Source: JAMXLO01 sp963819855 (GTDB taxonomy: Bacteria > Pseudomonadota > Alphaproteobacteria > Acetobacterales > Acetobacteraceae). From it: DNA of 64,000 bases. The stretch covers positions 1 through 64,000 of the forward strand of contig CAWFYC010000031.1 of assembly GCA_963819855.1 (NCBI GenBank), read 5' to 3'. Positions 33,489 to 41,494 of this stretch are shown here, piece by piece. Made by a program: the position numbers and the translations under genes. Every line of letters begins with the position of its first letter. Position 1 is the stretch's first letter. The notes beneath the pieces were generated by a model. That model worked only from the letters and a program-made list of their open reading frames with translations, did not search any database and had not been told where the DNA came from.

Positions 33489-34649
33489 TCAGCTGACGCG
33501 AATGTGCCGCGTTATCTGGCCGTTGCTTTCCCAATAGGTTTTCTTGTTGGCGATCGATGGATCATCCATGGCCGGCTGGATGCTGCCGCCCTTGTCGATG
33601 GCCCGCGACGTAATGGTGTGCTCGCCGGGCGCAGGCGACCAATTCAGCCGCCAGGATCGCCAGGAAAAATCCGACTTGCTGTCGTCAAGCGTCGCCTTCA
33701 TCCACGGCCCACTGTCGATCTTCACCTCGACGGCCGCAACCGGCGTGGGTCCCCATGCCATCCCTTCAATCCGATAGTGCCCGTCGCCGAACGCCACTCT
33801 CGCGGGTGCCGATTTCAACAACATGCGGCCCACGGATGTCTCGGTCACGGTCGTCTTGCCGTCACGCTCTACCTCGCGCACGGTGACGTAGTCGCGACCC
33901 ATGAACCGTCCCAGGTAGCGGGTGTCGCGCAGTTCGATGCGGCGCAGCCACTTGACGTTGCAAACGCCAAACCAGCCTGGGGCGATGAGGCGCACCGGAA
34001 ACCCGTTGGCGGCCGGCAACGGTGAGCCGTTCATCTCGTAGCACAACAGGTTTGCCGGGTTCATCGCGTCGTCGAGCGACATGCTGCGCGCGAAGGTGCC
34101 GTTGAACTTGACTTCAAGCGGCGTGTCCTTGTGCACCACTTCCTCGCCTTGATCGCTACCGTAGAAGACTACTTCGATGGCACCGTGCTTGATCTGTGCC
34201 GTCTGAAGTATCCTGGCGAGCGAGGCTCCCGCCCATCGCGCGTTGCCGATTGTACTGACGGCGAACGGCAGACCGTTGTTGCCGGAGCATTCCAAAGTGC
34301 TGGTGACTTCCTGCCGGGGCAGGGCCTTCAGGTCCGTGAGCGTCAACGTCGATGGTTTGGCGACCATTCCGGCCACATCGAGCCGCCAGGCCTTCGCATC
34401 GATGACAGGCCGATCATAATGGGCGATGCTGAAGAACTTGTCATTGGGTGTAATCCACGCACTCAGATCCTCCCAACGCGTTATGCCCTTGGCCACATTC
34501 TCCAGCGGCGGTGGCACCGGCGGTGGCTGATCGGTCCAGGGAATCACCGTCTGGTTGGCCCCCGGTTGGGCGAACGCGCGGCCTCGAAGCAACGCGGCGC
34601 CGGCGATGGCACCCCCCAGTACGGCGCGGCGGTGCAATTCTGGCGTCAT
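33489..34649 (-). CDS. Exported molybdopterin-dependent sulfite-oxidase-like oxidoreductase
   Basis: A 386-residue SUOX-fold enzyme. A Tat signal (HRRAVLGGAIAGAALLRGRA) directs it to the periplasm after cofactor insertion. EVTSTLECSGNNGLPF holds the Cys that ligates molybdenum, WAGASLARILQTA and GFPVRLIAPGWFGVCNVKWL are the Moco-binding and conserved motifs, and the C-terminal Mo-co_dimer domain ends in VRVS-type beta strands (GEHTITSRAIDKGG). Sulfite or another sulfur/organic compound may be the substrate; a cytochrome partner is not adjacent. Start at 34649 follows GGAGGAAAATC. Divergent from an HxlR regulator with an operator-like palindrome between. Confidence 0.9.
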   Translation of the reverse strand: MTPELHRRAVLGGAIAGAALLRGRAFAQPGANQTVIPWTDQPPPVPPPLENVAKGITRWEDLSAWITPNDKFFSIAHYDRPVIDAKAWRLDVAGMVAKPSTLTLTDLKALPRQEVTSTLECSGNNGLPFAVSTIGNARWAGASLARILQTAQIKHGAIEVVFYGSDQGEEVVHKDTPLEVKFNGTFARSMSLDDAMNPANLLCYEMNGSPLPAANGFPVRLIAPGWFGVCNVKWLRRIELRDTRYLGRFMGRDYVTVREVERDGKTTVTETSVGRMLLKSAPARVAFGDGHYRIEGMAWGPTPVAAVEVKIDSGPWMKATLDDSKSDFSWRSWRLNWSPAPGEHTITSRAIDKGGSIQPAMDDPSIANKKTYWESNGQITRHIRVS

Positions 34650-34757
34650 GATTTTCCTCCCAAGAATGACGTCGAACCGGTGCTCGCCGTGCTGATGAGG
34701 TTTGGGCATTCGCACCGGTTATTCGGTCCAGCGTTTCCGGGTTCCTCCGTATTTACT

Positions 34758-34774
34758 AGTCCAGAATCTGGACT
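34758..34774. promoter_or_regulatory. Perfect 17-base palindrome, likely HxlR operator
   Basis: AGTCCAGA and TCTGGACT are exact inverse complements around a single A. It lies in the 185-base divergent region between the molybdopterin oxidoreductase and the HxlR regulator, 60 bases upstream of the regulator's start. The preceding TATTTACT and AT content fit an operator overlapping a promoter. Confidence 0.75.
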
Positions 34775-34834
34775 GGCCCGACTGATCGAACGATGTATGG
34801 TCGAGGCCCGCGATATGCGGGGGGAGAGGTCATC

Positions 34835-35314
34835 ATGCATTACGGTCAATTTTGTCCGGTCGCCAAGACCTCCGAGAGCGTCGCCGAACGGTGGACTCCG
34901 CTGGTCATTGCCGAGCTGCTGGCGGGCAGCACACGCTTCAGCGACATTCGCCGTGGCGTGCCGCTGATGTCGCAAACCCTGCTGTCCACGCGCCTGAAGG
35001 AGCTGGTGCGCGTGGGTATTGTGGAGCGCCGCGGCGATAACGGTCGGGCGCATGAATGGCACCTGACCGAGGCGGGCGCCGCCCTTGGCCCGGTGATCCA
35101 GCAACTCGGTGAGTGGGGATTGCGCTATGCCCAGGACCCGTTGGGGCCAGGCGATCTCGACGTTACTGGTCTGGTATGGTGCGGCGACCGAGGACGCAAC
35201 GGTGGTACCGCGCGCGGCCGCGGTTGCGCGAGGACGGGCGACGTCCCGATCGGCAGCCATGGCCAGCGAGTGAACCCGGGCTCGCGGGTACGCGCAGGCT
35301 TAACCGGCAGTTAA
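34835..35314 (+). CDS. HxlR-family transcriptional regulator
   Basis: A 159-residue winged-helix regulator. MHYGQFCPVAKTSESVAERW contains the HxlR CPVA motif with the redox- or ligand-sensing Cys, followed by WTPLVIAELLAGSTRFSDIR, RGVPLMSQTLLSTRLKELVR and VERRGDNGRAHEWHLTEAGA, the canonical HTH and wing. Residues after about 115 (VWCGDRGRNGGTARGRG) no longer look like an HxlR domain and are rich in Arg and Gly, so the C-terminus may be frameshifted or degraded. The ATG at 34835 follows GGGGGGAGAGG. It should bind the palindrome at 34758. Confidence 0.85.
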   Translation: MHYGQFCPVAKTSESVAERWTPLVIAELLAGSTRFSDIRRGVPLMSQTLLSTRLKELVRVGIVERRGDNGRAHEWHLTEAGAALGPVIQQLGEWGLRYAQDPLGPGDLDVTGLVWCGDRGRNGGTARGRGCARTGDVPIGSHGQRVNPGSRVRAGLTGS

Positions 35315-35400
35315 GCCGAGTGCGATAGGCTCGGTAGCTGTGCGATCCGACGCGCGAGCGATCGGACGCGAATGCTGACGGAGAGCGAGGACATCCTCTC

Positions 35401-36012
35401 GTGACCATGGAGGTCCGCTACATCGTTTTCACGCCGGAAGAGACGCGGAGCGCCGTGACCGCGTTCGTTCAGAAGCAGGGCCAGATCGTCACCGCTAATG
35501 ACGTCGTGGCGATGGAGGTGGTGGGACCCAATGAAGCTCCTACCGCTGTGATGCGACTTCAGCCCTCGCTGGCAACCGAGCCGATCAAACTTGGCGCACA
35601 ATATATCGTTGCGGCGTTGCTGCTTTATTGCATCGACCGTCGCATCCCGATTCCCAAGCAGGCCGAAAAGAAAGTCGAGCTGTCGGTCAACGGCCTGACC
35701 TTGATGCTGACATCCGATCGGTCGCAGGGATCGCCAGCCTTGGCAAGCAACCAGGTGACCTACGGCGACCTGGCGAATCGCGCCACCCACAGGCTCGGCA
35801 CGATCCAGGAGGAGCTGGCGCGGGCCATCGCTCGTGCGGACTACGCCGAGAGCCTGGTGGCCCAGGCCGATGAACGGGCGCGAAGGGCCGAGGCGGCTCG
35901 CTCCAGGTCGACCTCGCAGCTGGTTGCCGTCGCGTTGGTGCCGGGGATCCGCGGATGGGTCGGCCGTCGGCTGGTCAAATTCAAGCGGGCCGCTCTGAAC
36001 GATTGCGTCTGA
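35401..36012 (+). CDS. Hypothetical protein
   Basis: A 203-residue protein of unknown family. It begins GTG ACC ATG GAG, so the start may be 35401 or the ATG at 35407 (MEVRYIVFTPEETRSAVTAF). Residues 110-165 form a long charged helix with coiled-coil character (TIQEELARAIARADYAESLV), and a C-terminal basic segment (GWVGRRLVKFKRAALN) may contact membrane or nucleic acid. GAGCGAGGA precedes the start. No function is assigned. Confidence 0.6.
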   Translation: MTMEVRYIVFTPEETRSAVTAFVQKQGQIVTANDVVAMEVVGPNEAPTAVMRLQPSLATEPIKLGAQYIVAALLLYCIDRRIPIPKQAEKKVELSVNGLTLMLTSDRSQGSPALASNQVTYGDLANRATHRLGTIQEELARAIARADYAESLVAQADERARRAEAARSRSTSQLVAVALVPGIRGWVGRRLVKFKRAALNDCV

Positions 36013-36086
36013 GCGGACTATTGACACCCGTCGCGGGCACAGCCTGATCTAGCGATCGACGCGCACCCGCGCACGGGAGACACCTC

Positions 36087-37025
36087 ATGGACCGCGACCT
36101 CGACGCCGCTCTCGGCTTCGCGCCGGATTACGACGCGCCGATCCCCTATATGCAGCGCACCCGCGAGTACTACGCGGCGATCGGTTACACCACGCCTTAT
36201 CGCTGGGCGCACCACGTCGAGGCGCCGTTCACGCCGCTCCGCAAGCCGCTCGCTGCCGCGCGCCTGACCATTATCACCACTGCGGCACCAAACCGTCCGG
36301 ACAAGGGCGACCAGGGACCTGGCGCCCCCTACAACGGCGGGGCGAAGTTCTACCAGGTCTATTCAGGCGACACCTCGCAGCCTCACGATCTGCGCATCTC
36401 GCACATCGGCTACGACCGCACCCACACCTCGGCCGAGGACAGCGGCACCTGGTTCCCGTTGCCGGCACTGCTGCGCGCCGTGGCGGCGGGCCGCATCGGC
36501 GCGGTCGCCCCGCGGTTCCATGGCGCGCCCACCAACCGCAGCCACCGCGTCACGGTAGAAACCGACGCACCGGAGATCCTGCGCCGCTGCCGCGAGGATG
36601 GCGCCGATGCAGCCATCGTGGTGCCGAACTGCCCGGTCTGCCATCAGACGTCGAGCCTGGTCGCACGCCACCTGGAGGCGAACGGTATCGCCACCGTCCT
36701 GATGGGCGCCGCCAAGGACATCGTCGAGCACGCCGCCGTGCCGCGCTTCCTGTTCAGCGATTTTCCGCTCGGCAACAGCGCCGGCAAGCCGCACGACGTG
36801 GCCTCACAGGACCGCACGCTGGAGCTGGCGCTGCGCGTGCTGGAGGCGGCGCCGGGACCGCGCACCACCATGCAGTCGCCGCTGCGCTGGAGCGAGGACG
36901 CGTCGTGGAAGCTGGACTATCTGAACCTGGAGCGGATCCCGGCGGAGGAGCTGGCACGGCGGCGGCGCGAGTTCGACGAGCAGAAGGCGATCGCGCGGAC
37001 GTTGCGAGTGGAGAAGGCGGCGTAG
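36087..37025 (+). CDS. Glycine/sarcosine/betaine reductase selenoprotein-B-like protein (Cys form)
   Basis: A 312-residue protein of the GrdB/PrdB-like family. Visible motifs are ISHIGYDRTHTSAEDSGTWF, DAAIVVPNCPVCHQTSSLVA with a C-x-x-C pair where clostridial relatives use selenocysteine, and PRFLFSDFPLGNSAGKP, the usual family C-terminal motif. There is no in-frame UGA, so it is a non-selenium form. In clostridia the relatives reduce glycine, sarcosine or proline; aerobic relatives have no assigned substrate and often lie, as here, near CoA-transferases and short-chain dehydrogenases. A REP doublet follows 77 bases after the stop. Confidence 0.8.
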   Translation: MDRDLDAALGFAPDYDAPIPYMQRTREYYAAIGYTTPYRWAHHVEAPFTPLRKPLAAARLTIITTAAPNRPDKGDQGPGAPYNGGAKFYQVYSGDTSQPHDLRISHIGYDRTHTSAEDSGTWFPLPALLRAVAAGRIGAVAPRFHGAPTNRSHRVTVETDAPEILRRCREDGADAAIVVPNCPVCHQTSSLVARHLEANGIATVLMGAAKDIVEHAAVPRFLFSDFPLGNSAGKPHDVASQDRTLELALRVLEAAPGPRTTMQSPLRWSEDASWKLDYLNLERIPAEELARRRREFDEQKAIARTLRVEKAA

Positions 37026-37102
37026 ACTCAAACGACCGGATTCCTGTGTTCGTAGCTTGATTGGCTAGAGCGGCTTCAGACAGAGTGGAATCGCGACGGG
37101 AT

Positions 37103-37186
37103 GATGGGTTTCGCTGCGCTCCACCCATCCTACCGCAACGAGCGCGCAGCAATTCGTAGGATGGGTAGAGCGCAGCGAAACCCATC
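37103..37186. repeat. REP doublet (REPIN-like), copy 3
   Basis: Paired arms as at 3530 around a 22-base spacer, with CTCCACCC in the left arm in place of CTCTACCC. It lies downstream of the GrdB-like gene. Confidence 0.85.
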
Positions 37187-37590
37187 GAGCCAGATGACTA
37201 CGCGGGTTTCCAGTCAGTCTGAAAATGCTCTAGGAGGGCAGTGACACTCCCGCGGTCATGGCTCGTAATGAATGATCGGGATCACGTCACAACCAGGTTT
37301 TGAGCGAGGCTGAATTTTCTTTAGTGTAGGTCACCCGTCCTATTCCAGTGCAAGAGCCACACGGGTTGGGTAGTCGGTAATATCAAGGATTCAACACGGA
37401 GGCCGATCGAGGACCACGGAGGGCCACAGGAGTCCAAAGATGGTCAGGCGCGCCTTCTCCGTGGCGCTCCGTGGTCCTCGATCGGCCTCCGTGTTAAAAT
37501 CCTTCCGCTGCTCAATGGCACCAGCCATCCACCCGATTGCTCTGCTTGTGTAATCGATTATCCCTCCGGCTCTGACTATAAAGGCCTCCT
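37187..37590. other. Non-coding region upstream of the CoA-transferase gene
   Basis: About 400 bases without a convincing gene. It is notably more AT-rich than its neighbours around 37300-37360 and contains the long inverted repeat described at 37385-37504. A TATAAA at 37577-37582 lies just before the CoA-transferase GTG; if it were a -10 box the message would be almost leaderless, but no matching -35 was seen. Confidence 0.5.
37385..37504. repeat. 120-bp long-armed inverted repeat (MITE-like)
   Basis: Arms of about 42 bases: left AAGGATTC AACACGGAGG then CCGATCGAGGACCACGGA and GGGCCAC; right is its complement, ending CGTGTTAAAATCCTT. There is one mismatch in the inner ten bases, and a roughly 35-base spacer between them. 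The ACACGGAGG/ACCACGGAG words are typical of short mobile-repeat families scattered in bacterial genomes. No transposase is present here. Confidence 0.75.
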
Positions 37591-38793
37591 GTGACCCCCG
37601 ATCCCCGTCCGTTCGCCAACGTCCGCGTCCTCGACTTCACCCAGGTCCTGGCCGGCCCGTTCGGCAGCTACCAACTCGCGCTGCTCGGCGCCGATGTGAC
37701 CAAGGTGGAACGCCGCGAAGGCGAGGACATGCGCCGCACCCCGCTGTCGCGCGAATGGGCCGAGCGCGGCATGGCGCCGGCATGGCTGGCGATCAACGGC
37801 AACAAGCGCAGCCTGACGCTCGACCTGCAGCAGCCCGCGGCAATCGAGATCGTCAACCGCCTGGCCGCCAAGGCCGATGTGGTGATGGAGAACTTCCGGC
37901 CAGGCGTGATGGAGCGCCTCGGCATCGGCTACGACGCGCTCCGCGCAATCAACCCGAGGCTGATCTATTGCACGATCTCCGGCTTCGGCGCCACCGGCCC
38001 GTACCGCAACGAGGCCGGCTATGACGGCAAGATCCAGGCCCTGTCCGGCATCATGTCGCTGACCGGCCACAAGGAGATGGGGCCGACGCGCGCTGGCTTC
38101 GCGGTGTGCGACGTGCTGTCCGGCATGACCGCCGCGTTCGCCGTGTCGTCCGCGCTGTTTCAGCGCACCCATACCGGGCAGGGCCAATTCATCGACGTGT
38201 CGATGCTGGAGGCGAGCCTCGCCTTCCTTTCGACCCAGGTCGCCGACTTCACCGTCGCCGGCCACCGCCAGGAGCAGTTCGGCAACCAGGCGATCAGCCG
38301 CAAGGTCACCGCCAACCTGTTCCGCGCCAAGGATAGCTGGCTGCTGCTCGCGGTGAACAACGACCGCCAGTATGAGGCGCTGATGACCGCGATCGGTTGC
38401 GCCGCAGCACTGGACGAGCCGCGTTTCGCCGACTGGTTCCTGCGCAAGGAGAACGAAGCAGCGCTGCGGGCGATCATCGAGGCCGCGCTGGCGAGCGCCG
38501 ATGCCAAGACCTGGGAGCAGCGCCTGAACGCTGCCGGCGCGCCGTGCGCCAGTATCTGGCGCATCGAGGAGGTGATCGAGCATCCGCAGATCGCCGCCCG
38601 CGATGCCGTGCAGACGGTGGATACGGAGTACGGCCCGCTGCGGCTGATGGGTTCCGGTTTCCAGATGGCACATGGCGGCGGCAGGCTCGACCACGCACCG
38701 CCGCCGCTCGGCATGCACACTGACCAGGTGCTGCGTGAGGCCGGCTACACCGCGGACGAGATCGCCGCGCTGCGCCGCGATGCGGTGATCTGA
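37591..38793 (+). CDS. CaiB/BaiF family (class III) CoA-transferase
   Basis: A 400-residue CoA-transferase. Diagnostic segments are VRVLDFTQVLAGPFGSYQLA, LLGADVTKVERREGEDMRR, WLAINGNKRSLTLDL, ADVVMENFRPGVMERLGIGY, ISGFGATGPYRNEAGYDGKI with the catalytic Asp, and GQGQFIDVSMLEASLAF. Class III enzymes move CoA between carboxylic acids such as formyl-CoA/oxalate, carnitine or aromatic acids. Substrate unknown. It has a GTG start with AAAGG upstream, and is the first of a likely catabolic group with the TAXI, MFS, SDR and flavodoxin-like genes. Confidence 0.92.
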   Translation: MTPDPRPFANVRVLDFTQVLAGPFGSYQLALLGADVTKVERREGEDMRRTPLSREWAERGMAPAWLAINGNKRSLTLDLQQPAAIEIVNRLAAKADVVMENFRPGVMERLGIGYDALRAINPRLIYCTISGFGATGPYRNEAGYDGKIQALSGIMSLTGHKEMGPTRAGFAVCDVLSGMTAAFAVSSALFQRTHTGQGQFIDVSMLEASLAFLSTQVADFTVAGHRQEQFGNQAISRKVTANLFRAKDSWLLLAVNNDRQYEALMTAIGCAAALDEPRFADWFLRKENEAALRAIIEAALASADAKTWEQRLNAAGAPCASIWRIEEVIEHPQIAARDAVQTVDTEYGPLRLMGSGFQMAHGGGRLDHAPPPLGMHTDQVLREAGYTADEIAALRRDAVI

Positions 38794-38832
38794 CCGCGAA
38801 CCGACCTACGATGCTGTAGTAACGGTGAGTGA

Positions 38833-38862
38833 TTGACTGGCCTTGCGCGGGCGCCATAGGAT
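38833..38862 (+). promoter_or_regulatory. Candidate promoter for the TAXI binding protein gene
   Basis: TTGACT at 38833-38838 and TAGGAT at 38857-38862 with an 18-base spacer, lying about 90 bases before the GTG at 38952. A small hairpin (GGATCGGCC ... GATCC) follows in the leader. Confidence 0.4.
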
Positions 38863-38951
38863 CGGCCAGGCGCGGAGAAGCGAACGATCCTCAGCCAGGC
38901 AATAATCTGACGCCATCAGCAAGAGCAGAACCGCATTTCGCCGGGGGTATC

Positions 38952-40049
38952 GTGAAACACCTAGTCGCAGCCGTAATTTTTCTCACGTTTGCCGGGATCG
39001 CATCGGCTCAGCCGCAAACGCCGGAGCAGGTCAGCCGGGCGAACCAGGGTACCGTCGGCGTCATCACCGGCATGGAAGGCGGCACCTATGCCCAGACCGG
39101 CGCAGACCTGACGATTCTGGATGACGGTACGATCCGCGTGCTGACCATCCTCGGCAAGGGCTCGCTACAAAACCTTACCGACATTCTGTACCTGCGTGGC
39201 GTCGACATCGGCTTTGTGCAGGCCGATGCACTGACCTACGCGACCCAGCACAACCTGGCCCCGAATCTCACCCAGAGCATCCGCTATATCGCAAAGCTGT
39301 ACGACGAGGAGGTTCATGTCCTCGCGCGCAAGGATATCACGGCTCTTCAGGACCTGAACGGCCAGCGCGTCAACGTCGATGTCCTCGGCAGCGGCTCCGC
39401 AATGACCGCGGAGATCGTGCTCGACGCTCTCGGGATCAAGCCCAAGCTCGAGCACCAGAAGCAGGTCAATGGCATAGAGGCGCTGAAGCACGGTGATATC
39501 GCGGCGGTCATTCATGTCGGCGGCGCACCGATCCCGCTGTTCGCGAATGTGCCGGGCGACCTGGGTCTGCATTTTCTTCCCGTCGATCTCAATCAGACCC
39601 TCGAACAGACGTACCTGCCGGATCGATTCACCCATGACATCTATCCGGCGCTGGTCCCGGCAGATGCCCCGATCGCGACGCTTGCGGTCGGCGACGTGAT
39701 GGCGGTGTTCGCATGGCAGCCGCACACCGAGCGATACAACAAGGTCGCCCGCTTCGTGGACGCATTCTTCAGCAAGTTCGACCAGTTCCAGGTGCCGCCG
39801 CGGCATCCCAAATGGCGCGAGGTCAACCTTGCCGCACAGGTGCCTGGCTGGACGCGGTTCGCGCCCGCGCAGGACTGGCTGGCGCAACACACCGCCGCGG
39901 GGACCGCGAGCGCCGCGACCCAGGCGCGGTTCAACACGTTCCTGGCGCAGACCAATCCCACGGTGAGCGCCAATCTGACGGATGCGGCAAAGCAGGCGCT
40001 GTTCCAGCAGTTCCTCGCCTGGGACAAGGCGCAGCCGGCCGGGCGTTGA
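38952..40049 (+). CDS. TAXI-family TRAP-type solute-binding protein
   Basis: A 365-residue periplasmic protein. GTG start with GGGGG upstream and an N-terminal signal peptide (VKHLVAAVIFLTFAGIASA). TGMEGGTYAQTGADLTILDD, VDIGFVQADALTYA, YDEEVHVLARKDITALQDLN, VNVDVLGSGSAMTAEIVLDA and the ALKHGDIAAVIHVGGAPIPL segment match the TAXI (TRAP-associated extracytoplasmic immunogenic) group, which binds carboxylates or amino acids. No TRAP permease gene lies next to it, so it may serve a permease encoded elsewhere, be non-transport sensory, or act with the MFS downstream. Residues 270-365 have extra C-terminal helices. Confidence 0.85.
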   Translation: MKHLVAAVIFLTFAGIASAQPQTPEQVSRANQGTVGVITGMEGGTYAQTGADLTILDDGTIRVLTILGKGSLQNLTDILYLRGVDIGFVQADALTYATQHNLAPNLTQSIRYIAKLYDEEVHVLARKDITALQDLNGQRVNVDVLGSGSAMTAEIVLDALGIKPKLEHQKQVNGIEALKHGDIAAVIHVGGAPIPLFANVPGDLGLHFLPVDLNQTLEQTYLPDRFTHDIYPALVPADAPIATLAVGDVMAVFAWQPHTERYNKVARFVDAFFSKFDQFQVPPRHPKWREVNLAAQVPGWTRFAPAQDWLAQHTAAGTASAATQARFNTFLAQTNPTVSANLTDAAKQALFQQFLAWDKAQPAGR

Positions 40050-40207
40050 TCGCGGGCGGCCGGCACGCACCTGCGATGAGCTGGCCGCGCGAGTAGCGAC
40101 CGGGTTCGGCGACCACGCAGGGATGCCATGCCAGGAACGCACCCTTCCGTAGCTGGCAGGTGGCGGAATTCTTCTGTAGTGCGGGCAGGTTGAAGAAGGT
40201 CGAAGGC

Positions 40208-41494
40208 ATGTTGCCGTCCCGGCTCGCAAACCTGTTCTCCGGCCGTGTGCACTACGCGTGGATCGTGCTGGCCGTCGTGTTCACCTCGACGCTTGCCGGC
40301 GTCGGCGTACGTGCCGCGCCGGGCGTGATGATCGTCCCGCTGCAGCACGCGTTCGGCTGGGATGTCAGCACCATTTCGGGCGCCATTTCGCTCAATATCA
40401 TCCTGCTGGGCGCTACCGGGCCGTTCCTTACCGGTCTGATGCAGGTGATCGGCCTGAAGCGCACCATCCTGGCGTGCCTGGCAGTGCTGATGGCCGGGAC
40501 CGGGCTTTCCACGTTCATGACCGCGCCGTGGCAGCTGTTCCTCACCTGGGGCCTGATGGTCGGCATCGGCTCCGGCGCCGGCGCGGTGGGTATGGCCGCT
40601 ACAGTGGCGAACCGCTGGTTCGCGCGGCGCACCGGCTTCGCCATGGGACTGCTCACCGCGGCCAACGCCGCCGGGCAACTGATCTTCCTGCCGCTGCTCG
40701 CGCTGCTGGCCGAGCGCTACGGCTGGCGCGGCGTCGCCGTCTGCGTCACCCTGGCGATTGCGGTGGTGCTGCCGATCGTCGCGATCATGCTGCCGGAGTC
40801 ACCCGCCCGGATCGGTCTGAACCCATACGGCAGCACGGCGATGCAGGTGCCGGTATCCGACCACGCCGCCGGCGGCAATCCGTTCGCAGTGGCGATCCAG
40901 GCACTGATCCGCGGCTCGCGGTCGATGGATTTCTGGCTGCTGTGCCTGACCTTCGGGGTGTGCGGGTTCTCCACCAACGGGCTGATCAACACCCACCTGA
41001 TCGCCTACTGCGCCGACCACGGCATCGCCGAGGTCAACGGCGCGTCGATCCTGGCGGTAATCGGCGTGTTCAGCCTGATCGGCTCGGCCGCCTCCGGCTG
41101 GATGTGCGACCGGTTCAACCCGCGGGTCCTGCTGTTCTGGTACTACGGGCTGCGTGGGTTGTCGCTGGTGGCGGTGCCGTTCACCTCGTTCGATCCGATC
41201 AGCCTGTCGGTGTTCGCAGTGTTCTACGGGCTGGATTGGGTGGCCACCGGGCCGGCCACCTTCGCGCTGACCAACGAGGTGTTCGGCCGCCGCGACGCGC
41301 CGGTGATCGTCGCGTGGATCTTCGCGGCGCACCAGGTCGGCGGCGCGCTGGCGGCGTTCGGCGCCGGTACGGTGCGCAGCCTGGAGGGCAGCTATCTGCT
41401 GGCCTTCGTGGCCAGCGGACTGGCCTGCCTGATGGCGTCGCTGCTGGTGCTGCGGATCAGCCGGCCCGCCCCTGCTCTGGCGCCGGCGGAGTGA
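40208..41494 (+). CDS. MFS transporter
   Basis: A 428-residue, 12-helix major facilitator. N-terminal YAWIVLAVVFTSTLAGVGVR, loop 2-3 motif replaced by TGLMQVIGLKRTILACLAVL, NRWFARRTGFAMGLLTAANA, and a second half beginning MDFWLLCLTFGVCGFSTNGL. The pattern, with a large helix-1 V-R-A-A-P-G-V-M segment, fits the oxalate/formate and monocarboxylate-like OFA/MCP group. Substrate is unknown. The ATG at 40208 is chosen with GAAGG upstream. The stop overlaps the SDR start (TGATG). Confidence 0.9.
   Translation: MLPSRLANLFSGRVHYAWIVLAVVFTSTLAGVGVRAAPGVMIVPLQHAFGWDVSTISGAISLNIILLGATGPFLTGLMQVIGLKRTILACLAVLMAGTGLSTFMTAPWQLFLTWGLMVGIGSGAGAVGMAATVANRWFARRTGFAMGLLTAANAAGQLIFLPLLALLAERYGWRGVAVCVTLAIAVVLPIVAIMLPESPARIGLNPYGSTAMQVPVSDHAAGGNPFAVAIQALIRGSRSMDFWLLCLTFGVCGFSTNGLINTHLIAYCADHGIAEVNGASILAVIGVFSLIGSAASGWMCDRFNPRVLLFWYYGLRGLSLVAVPFTSFDPISLSVFAVFYGLDWVATGPATFALTNEVFGRRDAPVIVAWIFAAHQVGGALAAFGAGTVRSLEGSYLLAFVASGLACLMASLLVLRISRPAPALAPAE

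Noticed and set aside
36630..36650. Selenocysteine codon (in-frame TGA) at the GrdB-like redox motif
   Set aside because: The motif reads two cysteines (C-x-x-C) with no UGA and no SECIS-like hairpin.
37577..37582. TATAAA as a strong promoter for the CoA-transferase gene
   Set aside because: No matching -35 at 16-18 bases, and it lies only nine bases before the start codon.
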